Assembly: GCF_040954645.1 (NCBI RefSeq)
Contig: NC_092804.1
Coordinates: 38,159,753-38,223,752 of the forward strand
DNA from: Diabrotica undecimpunctata
Lineage: Eukaryota > Arthropoda > Insecta > Coleoptera > Chrysomelidae
Direction of reading: 5' to 3'
Length of the DNA: 64,000 bases
The position numbers and the translations under genes are program-made. Below the pieces are notes generated by a model. The model was not told the origin of the DNA. It ran no database searches and was given only the letters and a program-made list of their open reading frames with translations. Shown piece after piece: positions 1-11,209 of this stretch (the first letter of the stretch is position 1; each line of letters opens with the position of its first letter).

Positions 1-1140
1 ACTAAGATGAAGTCAAGAATTTATCAATCCAGTGTAATACCAATAATGATATATGCATCAGAATAATTACTATTTAAATGGGAATAAGCCACAATTAAAG
101 CTTAACGTACGTTTATTGACGTTTCAATTTCCACTTCGGAAATCGTTCTCAAAAATTAGTAAATTAAACAAATTTTGTTTTTTTGTTGCTTAGTGAAAAA
201 TTCTTCTAATAATTTAATTTTATCTGACTCATCTATATTGACAATTCAGACATAAATTATACATTTTAAAGTAGACGACTCTAAAATGATATTGTCAATA
301 TTGTTGAGTTGCGCTCCTGGGACGACTTTACTTATAAGATAGTTCATTCGATTACATGAAATCAACTTTAACTTGAGAATATCCGTCAGAAAAAATCATA
401 GCATGTAATTCGTCTTTAAAAAGACAAATACATGCCATGATGGCAGTAAAAATTCTCCTGTTAGTGATTCCATAGTAAATTATGAGGGAAAAACCAGGAA
501 AAAAACCTCATAATACTATCCCGACATGGTAAGTATTTGGTCGTGCATTTAGTTTACCTTCAATAAACACCAAATTCTGATTTTATATGTTTGTTATTTA
601 AAAAACATAAATGATGTATCCTCTATATGTTACTGACTTACCAATACTGATATTTTCCTTTTAATAACTTCCTCTTTTAATATGGGTAACCAGATCTTAC
701 TACATTCTGCCGAGGAATTCGCGACACAATTGGTCTCATTTAGCATAATTAGAGCCGCTTCTTTGATTTTTCTCTTTTTACCATCCGTTTCTTTTAGGAC
801 AATATATGCATCAGAAGCAAGACCCCACACAGCCACAACACAAACACTACTTGAAACGGCAGGGATGAGAATACTGAGAAGAATTACAGGAAATACGCTG
901 ATGGATCGAAAGAAGAGTGAAGACATTAGAAGAAAATGTAACATACAGTGTATAAACGAATGAACACTAAAAGAAAGAAAGAATAGAACTCTTGTCGTCA
1001 AAATAGCGAGAGATAAATCACCTATCGGTACAAGTATCGGACGACTGCGCAAAAGGTGGCCAACCATACATAGAGGTATCAATCCGCCAATCAACAAACA
1101 GAATTGCTTATAAAGATGACCAAGAAGAATTAACCAAAAA
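1..1140 (+). pseudogene. Non-LTR RT C-terminal fragment, split by an insertion
   Basis: This is the end of a retrotransposon pol polyprotein, downstream of the RT palm. The first 63 bases read to a Y-x-S-E segment, the usual YGSE position. The frame resumes at 817 and continues through MRILRRITGNTLMDRKKSED, the conserved segment seen in many insect RT tails. After a stop at 961, the stretch to about 1140 gives a degraded RDKSPIG...GRLRKRW tail in another frame. The same tail family recurs on the minus strand near 55 and 57 kb. The 5' part lies outside the window. Removing the 64-801 insertion and one repeat copy leaves one open frame across the joint. It is not functional. Confidence 0.8.
64..801 (-). 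mobile_element. Penelope-like element 3' fragment with 15-bp TSD
   Basis: The minus strand, read from 801 downwards, encodes LKETDGKKRKIKEAALIM and then SAECSKIWLPILKEE. This resembles the region after the GIY-YIG nuclease of Penelope-like elements, with its typical KR-IKEA spacing. The lower-coordinate part, rich in the reverse complement of TTGACGTTTCAATTTCCAC, looks like the element's 3' region. The copy is 5'-truncated and lacks the RT domain. It is flanked by identical 15-mers, ATATATGCATCAGAA, at 49-63 and 802-816, which read as a TSD. Family assignment rests on remembered motif patterns; the insertion itself is visible directly. Confidence 0.65.
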
Positions 1141-2084
1141 CGGGAAGAGTTAGAAAAGAATCAAGAACTGTAATAAATACTATAATTATTATTTCTTTTG
1201 CAAACATATTTCTTGTTTTTTTTTTTATATTTATAGTTATATCATATATCTAGCTAGTTTCTTTGGCATTACCAGGTTTTTAAGCTGAAGTAGTCTAGGA
1301 AGACATTCTTGATCGAGTTTGTTAAACTACCCAAGGTTGTTGAACTAAAATTAGGTACCTTGACTCTGGGAGTTGTAAAATCTGAAGATGTTTGTTTAAG
1401 TAATAAGAGACCAAATATTTATTAGATGTCAATACTCTTAAAACATACTTGGAAGATGTAATTTGAATTGCCACCGAAAAAAGCGTTTAACAATGAAACG
1501 AAGCGTTTGTAGTAAATGTAAACATATAAAAAAGGCACGTGAAATGGGTTTTACATTTTTGGTTTCGTATTTAGACACTGGCGACATAAGAGGTTGTTTT
1601 GTGTTTGTTGTTTTAAGGCGAGAAAATGAAGTACTAAAAAGCACTAACCTACCAATTTTCCGCATAAAGATAAATCGCTGTGCAACTTTTTGCATTCGAT
1701 TCGGGAAAGTTTGTGAACAAAATTCATGGTGGTAAAATGAAAATTGCATTTTATGCATTAAGGAAAATTCATTTCCAAAGTACATAAAAAATAAAAAAAT
1801 TGCAACTCATAAAATATCGACAGGAATGTTATTATTCTCGACGTTATTATTATTGATGTTATTATCGACAGGAATTGTTACTTATTTGGGTTATTGAGGT
1901 CGCTGAGTACGAATATTATAATGACGATGGTCCTTCGAGCTCCCTGGTAACCAGGATGGATCTCGTCCCCTGGAGTATGTTAATTTCATTCTAAATCAGT
2001 GGACAGTCATTACTCGGGGTTTTTTTCTACACTATAACAAATGATACAGTACCCATAAGCCATTGATGCAATTACTTTAAAATA
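1141..2084. other. Unassigned AT-rich stretch with a 90-codon ORF
   Basis: I recognise no gene here. A plus-strand ORF at 1463-1735 contains a C-x-x-C-K-H motif (CSKCKH) in a basic N-terminus, but it lacks a second zinc-binding pair and shows no family pattern. The bases from about 1885 to 1975, starting GGGTTATTGAGGTCGCTGAG, are more GC-rich and look like a scrap of a dispersed repeat, with no coding signal. Confidence 0.3.
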
Positions 2085-2340
2085 TAGCTCTGTATCAGAT
2101 AAAATAAAGATTAAAAGAAGTGTTCGACAGGGTTGTGTATTGTTTCCAACGTTGTTCAATGTCTACTCGGAAGAGGTAATTAAAAAAGTCCCTGAGAACG
2201 AAACAGCCGGAATAAGGATCAGTGGTTATCCCATTTATAATATCCGATAAGCTGATGATACCGCGCTCATTGCAGAAAATATCAACGATCTACACAGATG
2301 ACAAGGTAAAGTAGTAGAAGCAAGCGAAGAAACATTCCTT
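2085..2340 (+). pseudogene. RT palm-domain relic (GVRQG and ADD motifs)
   Basis: The plus strand encodes a degenerate RT core. SVRQGCVLFPTLFNVYSEE matches the [GS]VRQGC-SPTLFN motif, and about 30 codons later NIR-stop-ADDTALIAEN matches the catalytic YADD box, with the tyrosine codon lost to a stop. Spacing between the two motifs is normal. Both ends are missing. The SEE and ADDTALIA spelling fits the element group seen at 11.2 kb and 33.2 kb. Confidence 0.8.
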
Positions 2341-3060
2341 GGTAGTGTCGTATTCTAGTTGGTTCCTCTTTTTAATCTTAAGTTACTTTTTGGTAAAATT
2401 AAGATTTTTTCATTCGCAAGGTATGTCTTACTATATTGGAGTGGCTCCAAAACCAACCTGGATTTGATATTAAACAGGAATTAGAAAATCTCGATCTTCT
2501 AATAACTATTTCTCCCATTGTATTTCTTATATCGATTTTATACTATTTTTAGACTTTTATACCAGCTTTATGTTAATTGATCTTTTATGTTGCTGATCAC
2601 CTTTTATATTTTTATATAATTGACTATTAACCTTAAGCCTATGAAGTTCTATATATTCTGAGTACCACTTTAAATGATTTTTTGGTTGTATATACATTAT
2701 CTTACATATACTATCTATTTCAGCCTTTAGTTTCTTGAGGGCCTGATGATGCTCTATAACTTGTAAACAGCGAAACCACTTGCCCAATCTTTGGCTTAAT
2801 AAACCTATAATAACTTAATACGGATTGTAACATACATTTTCCCTAACATTCATGAATATGTGCTCACACCAGCAACCTTTTCATCATTCCTTCCTATTGC
2901 TTCCATTCCTATGGCAGTCTGCCATAGGAATTCTTGTTCTGCCCACTACAGCCATTACGTATGAGCCTTATAGTGATGTACTTGGAAGAGACCAAATCTA
3001 GTGAATTTAAATAATGGAATACACAAGACTAAATTCCGTTCACATCTTTGCGATACTCAG
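2341..3060. other. Unassigned region with a 12-bp perfect hairpin
   Basis: A 76-codon minus-strand ORF (2557-2787) is lysine-rich with no recognised motif. A perfect hairpin has arms ATTCCTATGGCA (2905-2916) and TGCCATAGGAAT (2920-2931) around a GTC loop. I see nothing else I can name. Confidence 0.4.
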
Positions 3061-3064
3061 TTTC

Positions 3065-3880
3065 TGTCCAAGTATCTTCTTCTTATGGTGCCTATCCGTT
3101 ACGGATGTTGGACACTAACATGGCTATTCTGACTTTGTTGACTGCTGCCCTGAAAAGTCCGGTAGTGGTTAAGTTAAACCATTTTCGCAGGTTATGCAGC
3201 CAGGATATTCTTCTTCGTCCTGGACCTCTTTTCCCATTCACTTTACCTTGAAGTATGGTCCGAAGTAGGTTGTATCGTTGTTCATTGCGCATTATATGGC
3301 CCAGGTATTCTAGTTTGCGACGTTTCATGGTTATGACTAGTTCGCGCTCTTTACCCATTCTATGTAGTACTTCTTCGTTGGTAACTCTGTCTATCCAGGA
3401 AATCCTCAACATGCGTCTATAGCACCACATCTCAAATGCTTCGAGTCTCTTCAGTGATGCTTCAGTTTAGGTCCATGACTCCACGCCATATAAAAGAACG
3501 GAGAATACGTAGCATTTTAGTAAACGAACTTTTATTGTCAATTTTATATCGTGGCTGTTAAAGATTTTTTTCATTTTGACGAAAGCTGATCTTGCCTTCT
3601 CGATCCTTATGTTAATTTCTGTCGATTGGTCCCACTGTTCATTTAAGTTTGCACCCAGGTAACAAAAGTTGGTGATTTGTGTTATAGGTTGTTGGTTAAC
3701 TAGTAATTGACCAGGTGGTATCCTATTTTTGCCTATAACCATGTATTTGGTTTTTTTTTTATGTTAAAATCAAGCCCAAACCTGCTACTTACTTCTGCCA
3801 CCCTGGAGACAAGTGTCTGCAGACCTTTAAGACTGTCTGCAAAAATGACAGTATCAGTATCAAGTATAAGCAGTTAAATT
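3065..3880 (-). pseudogene. Non-LTR RT palm-to-C-terminus relic, GGCACC/AAGAAG-ended
   Basis: Read on the minus strand from about 3880, a damaged palm box (DTDTVIFADS) is followed by GLDFNIKK, then YMVIGKN, ITNFCYLGANLNEQWD and LLYGVESWT. A single TAA stop (3467-3469) interrupts the frame before EAFEMWCYRRMLRISWIDR, a LEYLGHIMRNEQRYN region and the GKRGPGRRR tail. This order is normal for RTE/Jockey-like pol proteins. The 3' end, at low coordinates, is GGCACCATAAGAAGAAG on the minus strand. Similar ends occur at 12.3, 34.8, 36.4 and 52.6 kb, so this is one family. The copy is 5'-truncated. Confidence 0.9.
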
Positions 3881-4439
3881 GTTTGTAGTTAAGGCGGACT
3901 TCGAGTGCCTGTTCTTTTCCTTGCTTTTTCCCAGGTCCTACAGGAGTCACTTAAACATCCATTAAGAATGGACGAAAAATATTACGATTAAGAAAAGAAC
4001 TATGCAAAGAATTATTATTAAAAGTTGATAGCTGATTAAAGTAAACAAACACTGACATTGCATCAGATAAATAGAATGATTAAATCTGAGTGAATCCCCT
4101 CCACTCACTTTACAAGCCTCCTATTGGTCGGTTGAAGAAAGACGGGTTTTATGCAGAACTGGCGTAGGAGAAAGACAGCTTTGATTTCAAATGATTCTTT
4201 TAACATTTTATTTATATTTAATAAACCTAATTTTGAGTCAAACTAGTTCTGGATTGATTCTTGTGGTGTTCAACAAGCAGATTCAGAAAATACAAACAAC
4301 TCAATTTTGGCCATGGATTGCAAAAGCGAGTTCTGATTCTACACCCTTCATATCTGTTGTAAAAACGGTTTTGAAATATAAATTAAACATTACAGGCGAT
4401 AAGATACAACCTAGTGACCAACGTTGATGAATATTTACA
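3881..4439. other. Unassigned spacer
   Basis: This is mixed-composition DNA with a 78-codon plus-strand ORF starting at 4191, whose N-terminus is hydrophobic (ILLTFYLYLINLILSQTSS). It could be mistaken for a signal peptide, but nothing supports a gene and it abuts an RT scrap. Confidence 0.3.
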
Positions 4440-4615
4440 AGTTTTTTTTATTCCAGATTCTATTCCCAATTCAACTTTTTTTACGAGATTCTCTTAGTAC
4501 AATATGTTTTACTCTGTCGAGTGCTTTTTCTTTATCTATGAAACACGTAAATATAGTTTTTTCTTGGATTCTGCATTTATATCTGATTTCTTTTTTAAAG
4601 CTTTAATGTTATCAT
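4440..4615 (-). pseudogene. RT scrap around the FIDxxKAxDRV motif
   Basis: The minus-strand translation contains TCFIDKEKALDRVKHIV, matching the RT motif FIDFEKAFDRVKH that holds the first catalytic aspartate; in this copy that D is absent (DKEKALD). It is a fragment of about 55 codons with no neighbouring pol motifs in frame. No boundary or TSD was found. Confidence 0.6.
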
Positions 4616-4690
4616 CGTTTTAAAATAATTGGATTTGTACAAGCATTAATAATACCCGATGAAAGTGTTTGCAGCAGTGTTTTATCCCGT

Positions 4691-4719
4691 ATTTGTTTTG
4701 TGTTAAACACAAAACAAAT
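4691..4719. repeat. 14-bp perfect palindrome
   Basis: Arms ATTTGTTTTGTGTT and AACACAAAACAAAT surround a single A. No flanking element was identified. Confidence 0.7.
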
Positions 4720-5515
4720 TATCGCAAGCATCCTGTACGACGAATTTGAATTTCAGATGTACTCTTATATATTTACATTGTGGAGATAAAATACACGATG
4801 GTTAGTAGACTGGTTTGTTAATATTATGTTTGTTTTGCACCTGCGCCTGCGACTCTATACAGGTGAGGCGAAAAGGTGGATTCTTTGAAGCTTTGTGGAC
4901 TTCTCTGCGGGGTGCTACTTCGTGAATGAACCCGTTTTTTCCACATATTTTTGATTCCCTTCGGTATACAGGAAGCTTATAATACCCACGGGGATTGAGA
5001 ATAGACGCTGCTATTGTTTATGAATCACAAGAGGTTCATTTTTATAAGGTTCTGTTCTTTGTTACTCTGTTTGTGCTTCCTCGAAATCGTTAGATAAAAC
5101 GAGGAAGTTTAATCTGTCTGTTGTTTTATCATAAAATTCGTAGTTTACGGCTTTTCGTATATTCAAAACATGTACAGGTATAGTAATAAAATTCGTTTAT
5201 ACTTATTTTTGTAGTTCCTACAACATACATACAATATATCTATACGAAGAAAAATTTTAGAGTATCTGCACGACTGAAACTGCATTAACTACACAATAAA
5301 AATTTGACAATTTAATATAAACTTAAGATAAGTCATCCTAATATATTTTGATGCTTATGCAGAATTTATTCCAAATATGTTATTTCCCAAAACAATATTC
5401 TTTTTTTATTATTTCGAATTAACGTGTCTTGACATCTTTTATTCATTGACACGAAAGCAAAGGTTTGCAATAGTACCTACAGAGTTAAAGCATAACTTTT
5501 GGTCTGTAGAGGACA
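4720..5515. other. Unassigned AT-rich spacer
   Basis: A more GC-rich patch at about 4840-4930 (CACCTGCGCCTGCGACTC) stands out, but no coding or repeat identity is visible. The rest is AT-rich with no usable ORF. Confidence 0.3.
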
Positions 5516-5519
5516 TAAG

Positions 5520-5800
5520 ATGACCGTGTGTCAAACGTGTATATCTCAATCTTCGTATTGCTATCTTCTCTTTTTTGTTCAGAGATCCTAGAAATAAATA
5601 GCTGTTAACATTAGGTTGTATTTCTCTGAGCTTTATATCTTTGGTGATCCAAAATTCCTGCCACCTGCCTTGGATACTTCTTTTGAATTTTGATTTTATA
5701 TCTTCTTGGAGCTGTATGTTGTAGATGGGTAAGTTGGATGTAATGCTTCTTTTGCAGCGCTGTCAGCCATCTCTTTTTCTTGGATGCCGATATAAGAAGG
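5520..5800 (-). pseudogene. Non-LTR RNase H domain relic
   Basis: The minus strand gives PSYIGIQEKEMADSAAKEAL, matching the RNase H box WVPSHVGIxGNExADxAAK near the end of Jockey/R1/I-type pol. In a second frame follow GRWQEFW and RRLRYTRLTHGHLMSS, which match the conserved RLRIGHTxLTHxxLM segment. One frameshift separates the two. The upstream RT part is absent because a mariner relic begins within 80 bases. Confidence 0.8.
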
Positions 5801-5877
5801 CATCTATATTATAAAACAATATTTTGTTTCTTCCTAAAAATCTAAAATTTAAAATTCATCTTTTTTCTATTTCGACA

Positions 5878-6600
5878 ATACAAGGCGTTCAATAAAAGTT
5901 TTGTAAAAATAATAGATCGAAACATATTTTTGGGAAAAATTAGCTTTGTTATTTTTCAAAGTATTCGCCATTAAGATAACACATTTTTGCAATCGCAGAA
6001 TACAATGATTAAAGCATTTATGTCAGTCCAGAATGGGTATCTCAGAAAGACAATTTTTGTATGCTTCGGCCGCCTCATCTGACATTGTTTTTGATCCTTG
6101 GTAAAGCAATGGATAATTGACATTACCCCGTGGCAAGAGGATGCGACGATTTCGGCTGTATACCATTCAGCATTGACGGTTCTACCATTCTCTGACAACA
6201 TCGTGGCAACATGTCACTTTTTCAACTTTTTTCCAAAAAAAATCGCGACCATTTGTTTGCCAACGCTGCGAGTGAGGACTACTTTTGTTGGTTTTGGTTC
6301 ATCTTGAAATACTCACACAGTCACGATGTGCCATATCAAAGTTGAGTTGGAATTCTTGATAAAATGGCATGCAAAGTTGTTTGCATTTGACTCATACTTA
6401 TACCCAATTGTGCACGAATCTCATAATAGGTAACATGTCGATATGCTTCAATAATGCTGTGCATAGCATCAATGTTTTTAGGTACAATAGCTGTTTTCGG
6501 ACGGCCTTCACGGAATTCGCTACTGAGGCTAGTGGATCCACGCTTGAATTATTAAAACCATGTGTGAGCAGTGTGATGATTTATCTTGAAAGTTAGGATG
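5878..6600 (-). mobile_element. Mariner transposon relic with internal deletion
   Basis: The minus strand carries mariner transposase pieces in order: GRPKTAIVPKNIDAMHSI with VTYYEIRAQLGIS (N-terminal helix-turn-helix region), DEPKPTK and GKQMVAIFFGK, a remnant of WYT and RRILL, then MSDEAAEAYKNCLSEIPI and LQKCVILM at the C-terminus. The segment with the second and third catalytic aspartates is deleted. TACAAGGCGTTCAATAAAAG at 5893-5912 resembles a mariner inverted terminal sequence at the 3' end; I could not place the partner near 6650. Multiple frameshifts make it dead. Confidence 0.85.
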
Positions 6601-6924
6601 AAGTGGATCGACACATTGTTGTTTAATTAGACAAACTTGTGACGGGTAGCTCTGTTATATAGCAGACTCAGTAAAACACAAGTTTAATAAAAAAAAATGT
6701 TTGCAAATAAATAAATAACAAAATAAAATTAGATCCTACGTAATATGTACAATAAAAAAAGATAAAATGTCAATCCCGGCGAAGGTATCGATGGCGCTAT
6801 GATACACTATTGATACCTGCAAAAAATAAATACGGTTAATGTTCTTAAATCGAAACAAAAATACGATGCGTTACTGCACACACGCACTAAAGAGAAAGAA
6901 TAATCTGGGTTAGAGGTGGACGGA

Positions 6925-7105
6925 TAATCAATCAACACTCGATACGGCAAGGAGTGGGAAATGACTAATCCACACTTAGTCACGGAACGGTTCCGTCTCA
7001 GATCAACACTCTAAGACTGACTTCGGGAGCTGCCACTAGATCAACACTCTAGTAGAAGCGGTTGGCCTAGGACCAGTGGAGTTGTTCCCAGATCACCACT
7101 CTGAT
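6925..7105. repeat. Cluster of five hairpins with a shared 7-nt loop
   Basis: Five short stem-loops share a loop TCAACAC (variants TCCACAC, TCACCAC), with loop starts at 6932, 6969, 7003, 7041 and 7093. Stems differ between units yet stay paired: GACTAA/TTAGTC, ACTAGA/TCTAGT and CAGA/TCTG; the first and third units have one mismatch each. Spacing is 34-38 nt, then 52. No coding signal overlaps it. The area from 6700 to 7200 is otherwise unassigned; it could be the leader or LTR of a retroelement. Confidence 0.7.
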
Positions 7106-7109
7106 AGAA

Positions 7110-8045
7110 CTCGATTCTCTCTTACGGTGGCTCTTGTTTTATACCGTTGCTGGTATTCCATCTTCAGCGCTCATCAATGGTGGTGGAAGGTAGTGAGAGT
7201 GCATGTGTACAGAGAGGTGGTACGCTGACGGCAATCGGTAGGGATGATATCGTTAAAAACTTTCAATCTTTAATTTTCAATCTTTCAATGTTTTTTACCG
7301 TAAGACATATCAAAATTTACGAAAATCATATTTACGAAGTCGAGTAACTTCCGAGACTTCGCTTTCTCTTTTCTTATCTTGGTCTTAAATTGTTTTTTTG
7401 TAGTAATGATTGATTATTCAAATTATTATGATAACTACTATAATACATTATTCTCTTCTAAGTAACTCTCCGAATTTTGGAAATCATGAGTTTATGACCC
7501 AATTCAGTTGATATTCTTCTACTATTTTCTGCTTGTGTTATAATTATCCCTTATTGATCTTCTTTTGTCTGTGTGGTTTCTATAATGAAATATACATACT
7601 ATAATAGTATCTTTTTATTCTACAATCATAGCTGACGAAAAATTCTTTCTTTTTATTTATATGTATAAAATTTCGACTTTGTCATTGGCGGTTTAAATGA
7701 AATATTACCTTATTAGTTATTCATCGCCAAGTTTTGCTTTTTTTCCAAGATCGTTATTCGATATTCTTTTGTCTTTTTCTTGGGAGTTGTCATAGAATAG
7801 TTCACAAGAGATCCAAGTAATACAAAATGAAATTACAAAAATTAGAAATGAGTTTTATGGTACATACATAATTGATAAGATAGATGAAGCAATAAACCTA
7901 GGAAACAAAATATGTCTGTTAAAACACATAAAATAATACAAATATTCATAAAGAATGATTTAACAATAAAGTATCACATTTTTTGGTCTCCAAAAAGTAT
8001 TGGCCGCTAGCGATCTACTACCCCTCAGTTATGTAAAATTGTTTT
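7110..8045. other. Unassigned spacer after the hairpin cluster
   Basis: A patch at 7150-7250 is moderately GC-rich (purine-rich GGTGGTGGAAGGTAGTGAGA) and may belong to the same unknown element as the hairpins. The rest is AT-rich with no supported ORF. Confidence 0.3.
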
Positions 8046-8048
8046 AGA

Positions 8049-8420
8049 TTATCTGATACAGAGTCTGCTGCTTAAATTTACATACAATAGCCCCATTGTA
8101 TAGGGTGTCCCTTGATTGGCACATGTCCAGTATGTTATTCTAAGCTGACCTATGCGTCTGTTCAATATACAATTTGCCATGTGTTTAATCGGGTAGACTT
8201 TCTCAGAGAGTTGTATTTGGTTCAGATCCAGGCTTTTTTCTGGTCGCGGACGGTGCTTTTTAGCACTCATAAGGCCAGGTCTGGGCCGAAGTATATTGTA
8301 GCTGATTCTGTTATGGCAAGTTCATCAGTTTTTTCATTGCCATATGTGCCACGATGACATGGAACCCATATCAGTGTCACATTATTATGTTGCGCCAATC
8401 TACCGAGCACTTCTTAGCGT
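8049..8420 (-). pseudogene. Non-LTR RNase H domain relic
   Basis: The minus-strand reading runs TLIWVPCHRGTYGNEKTDEL and then SATIYFGPDLALMSAKK, corresponding to the RNase H box WVPGHSGVxGNExADELA and the following GPEP motif of Jockey/R1-type elements. Downstream residues LNRRIGQLRITYW fit the conserved R-L-R segment. The N-terminal catalytic positions cannot be read because the frame breaks above 8420. This copy is distinct from the one at 5.5 kb. Confidence 0.75.
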
Positions 8421-8424
8421 TCAC

Positions 8425-9251
8425 TTGATGCAAGGGTACCACAACCATTTAGTTGGCCTGCATTTAGTATGGATCTCCATCTTATCCAAAATGTCTTTGA
8501 TGAGAATGGGTGCCCGAAAACAGTAGCTCCAAAAACTGCTGGTAACTGAGAAAGCTGCTTGCTATAGAACACGTGAAAACAAAGTATTAAAGGTGTTGTT
8601 GAGTTGTTGAAACGTCAGGATGAAAAAATAATTTCAGGTCTATGAGCCCGTCAAACAATGTATCATATAATAAACAGACTATTTGAAAAATAATCATTTC
8701 AGCGTTCTAAATTTTTACTCTCTAGTGTCGTTTGGATTTTGTCGTAATTTACGATTATATTTTTAATCCTAGATTAATTTTAAGCATAGTGAGAATTAAT
8801 CTAATATCTCTTTAAGGACTTAATGGATTAAACGCTTTAAATGAGGAATTCATAAAGAAATATGACACCCTTCGATGGAATATATTGGCTTCGTGGCCCC
8901 ACGGTTCCCACAGAGATGTTCCATGCACATATCGCAAGCGAACTCGTTAAGGGTGTCAAAATTATTAAATTAATACCTCCAATATTTACGTCTCCCGCCG
9001 TTTTCCACTCCATAAATAAAATTATGTTTCAACTTTTAAGGCTTTAGTATCGAATGTCGCTCCACGGTGGATATGCGGATAAGTGTTTTATTCTGTACGG
9101 GGGGTGATCATTTTTATATTAAATAAATATCTTTATGCACTTACACTTAAGACGTAAATGTAAAATATATTATTTTAACTACGGCAAAAAGGGGTATGAG
9201 CATCAAAAGAAAAGGTTACTTAATATTTTTAATAAACTATTTTTCTAATAT

Positions 9252-9305
<54 letters not shown>

Positions 9306-10519
9306 ATTGTGATAATAATCAAAAAATATCAAATGAGTGACGCGCTGGAGTGGTACGTTAAATTCTTGGAGTAGTTTATTTACTTTGATTACCTTATCAT
9401 TGTAGGTGTTTTGTTGATTGAATATATAAGAAGAGTTTACCAAGCAGAAATTCAAGATAAATAATCTCGCTCATCCTAAATATTTTCCTATTGAACTTGC
9501 AGCTGCTGAAAAGAATGCCATAATTTCTACTTGGGTGAGCAGTGCATTAAAATTGGATTAGTGTTGTAAATAATGATCGGTATTAAAATTTCTTGCCTTA
9601 GATATACCTTAGATGCTATGTCGGTTAATTCAGTTTACGACGCAAATGACACATTTTATATTATTTCTAATTAGAACACGGAAACGAAAAGTATGTTTAT
9701 ATTGTTTTTTTTTTGTTTATTTGTGTAGAAAGTTTTAAATTTACAAAAAATTGTAGCAAATTACATTCGAAAGCTTCGTTGTTATTAATTATAAATAAGA
9801 TAGTAAAAAACTGCACTGCTGGTTGCCGATTTTTAGGAGCTGTCACCTAAAAAAAGAAGAACTGAACTTTAGATTGCAATATATAGTTATAAGGTTATTT
9901 AGCAGTCTTTCTGCTCCAGAACTTAACAAGTCTCTTCAGTGTGTAACCCTGTTGTGTTTTGACTTTCATCTCTAAATCCAAATCTCTAATAAAGAGTCGC
10001 TTACTACATCTGAACTTCATTTGATAGATATGAAAATTCCTTTTTATTAAAGATTCAACAGGTCCTTATTGAAATGGTATTGTTGTCTGTCTGTCTATCC
10101 TGCAGTCTTGAAACTTGGTATACATATTCCTATTGATCCAAAGAGAAACCCTATTGAAATTTGGGTCCAATAGGTAAAAAGGGTACCAAAGTTAGAGAAA
10201 CTGTTGTTAAACAAGACGTAAAGTCTTGAAATCTGTTTTCAAAAAGTAAGAATTTGCAAAAATACACGCTCGATATCGTCGAATTATGTTAGAGCTACAG
10301 CCCTGTATTATGCATGTTAAAACGAATAGCAAAGTCCTGCACCGAAAGTTACTTTTCTTTGTACCTAGCGATGTTCACTTTGCTTCCTGATTTGCTAAGT
10401 TAACTAATATGTGATGTATTAGGATGAAATTTCTATCCTCACCATATCTATAGGTTACCAGTCTAGGAAAGATTGTTTGAGAGACTTGTTTTAATAATGT
10501 AAGATACGCATAAATCCTA
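8425..10519. other. Unassigned stretch containing a (TA)n tract
   Basis: No gene is recognised. A TA microsatellite lies at 9254-9301. At about 10080-10200 the sequence TTGTCTGTCTGTCTATCC followed by a direct CCTATTGA repeat looks like part of a dispersed repeat. Small ORFs here have no pattern I trust. Confidence 0.35.
9254..9301. repeat. (TA)n microsatellite
   Basis: About 48 bases of uninterrupted TA. Elsewhere in this window such tracts are the 3' tails of an RT family; here no RT piece adjoins it. Confidence 0.95.
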
Positions 10520-10521
10520 TA

Positions 10522-11037
10522 TACACTGTGTGTCAGCCAAATGGAATAAATTAGCTAATAAATAAATGAGGGAGTATTCGAAAAAACGGTCGAATATGTC
10601 GATTAGTATTTATAGTTGCGCATTTTTTTCCATAAAAACTTTTTATACGGGGTGTATCAGATAACGGTGGCCAATACCAACTTGCTTATTTTAAAAAGAA
10701 TAATATAATTCGACAAATAAATCATTTTCTTTTCTAAATGTGAATTTTTTCATTTTACTTAATATTTCCGAAACAGTTAAAGATAGGTATAGGACATTGT
10801 ATTCAAAAAATGTCTAAAATGATCTGAGGAATCTAAAAATTAATTAATATATAGGGTGTTCTATATAAAATAAACAAGTTGGTATTGGCCGCCGTTATCT
10901 GATACACCTCGCATAAAAAGTCTTCATGGAAAAAAATGCGCAACTATAAATACTAATCGACGTGTTCGTCCGTTTTTTCGAATACTCCCTAGTTTATCTA
11001 TTAACTAATTTATTCCATTTGACTGAAACAGAGTGTA
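10522..11037. mobile_element. MITE with long inverted repeats and TA target duplication
   Basis: The 516-bp element begins TACACTGTGTGTCAGCCAAA and ends with the near reverse complement ...CTGAAACAGAGTGTA. The inverted arms extend about 170 bp each, including matching TCGAATACTCCC / GGGAGTATTCGA and GGTGTATCAGATAACGG segments. TA dinucleotides flank both ends. The central 150 bp is AT-rich with no ORF. Arm length and TA target suggest a non-autonomous Tc1/mariner-type element. Confidence 0.85.
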
Positions 11038-11209
11038 TAATTTTTAGCTTACATAAAAAAATTACTAACAATGAAAAATTTGTTTATTTTGATTTTTGAT
11101 TTTGATTTATCATAGTCTGCAATACCTATTTTAGATTGTCTTACCACCTTCACTACTTCACCCTTTCCTATTAGAAGCTATCTATAATGTGTTGGCCAGT
11201 TTTTTTTAA

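Noticed and set aside
630..1097. 155-codon minus-strand ORF as one protein
   Set aside because: Only the part up to about 801 is Penelope-like; the rest is antisense to the RT tail and crosses the insertion border.
4191..4427. Small secreted protein with signal peptide
   Set aside because: The hydrophobic start is expected by chance in AT-rich DNA and nothing else supports a gene.
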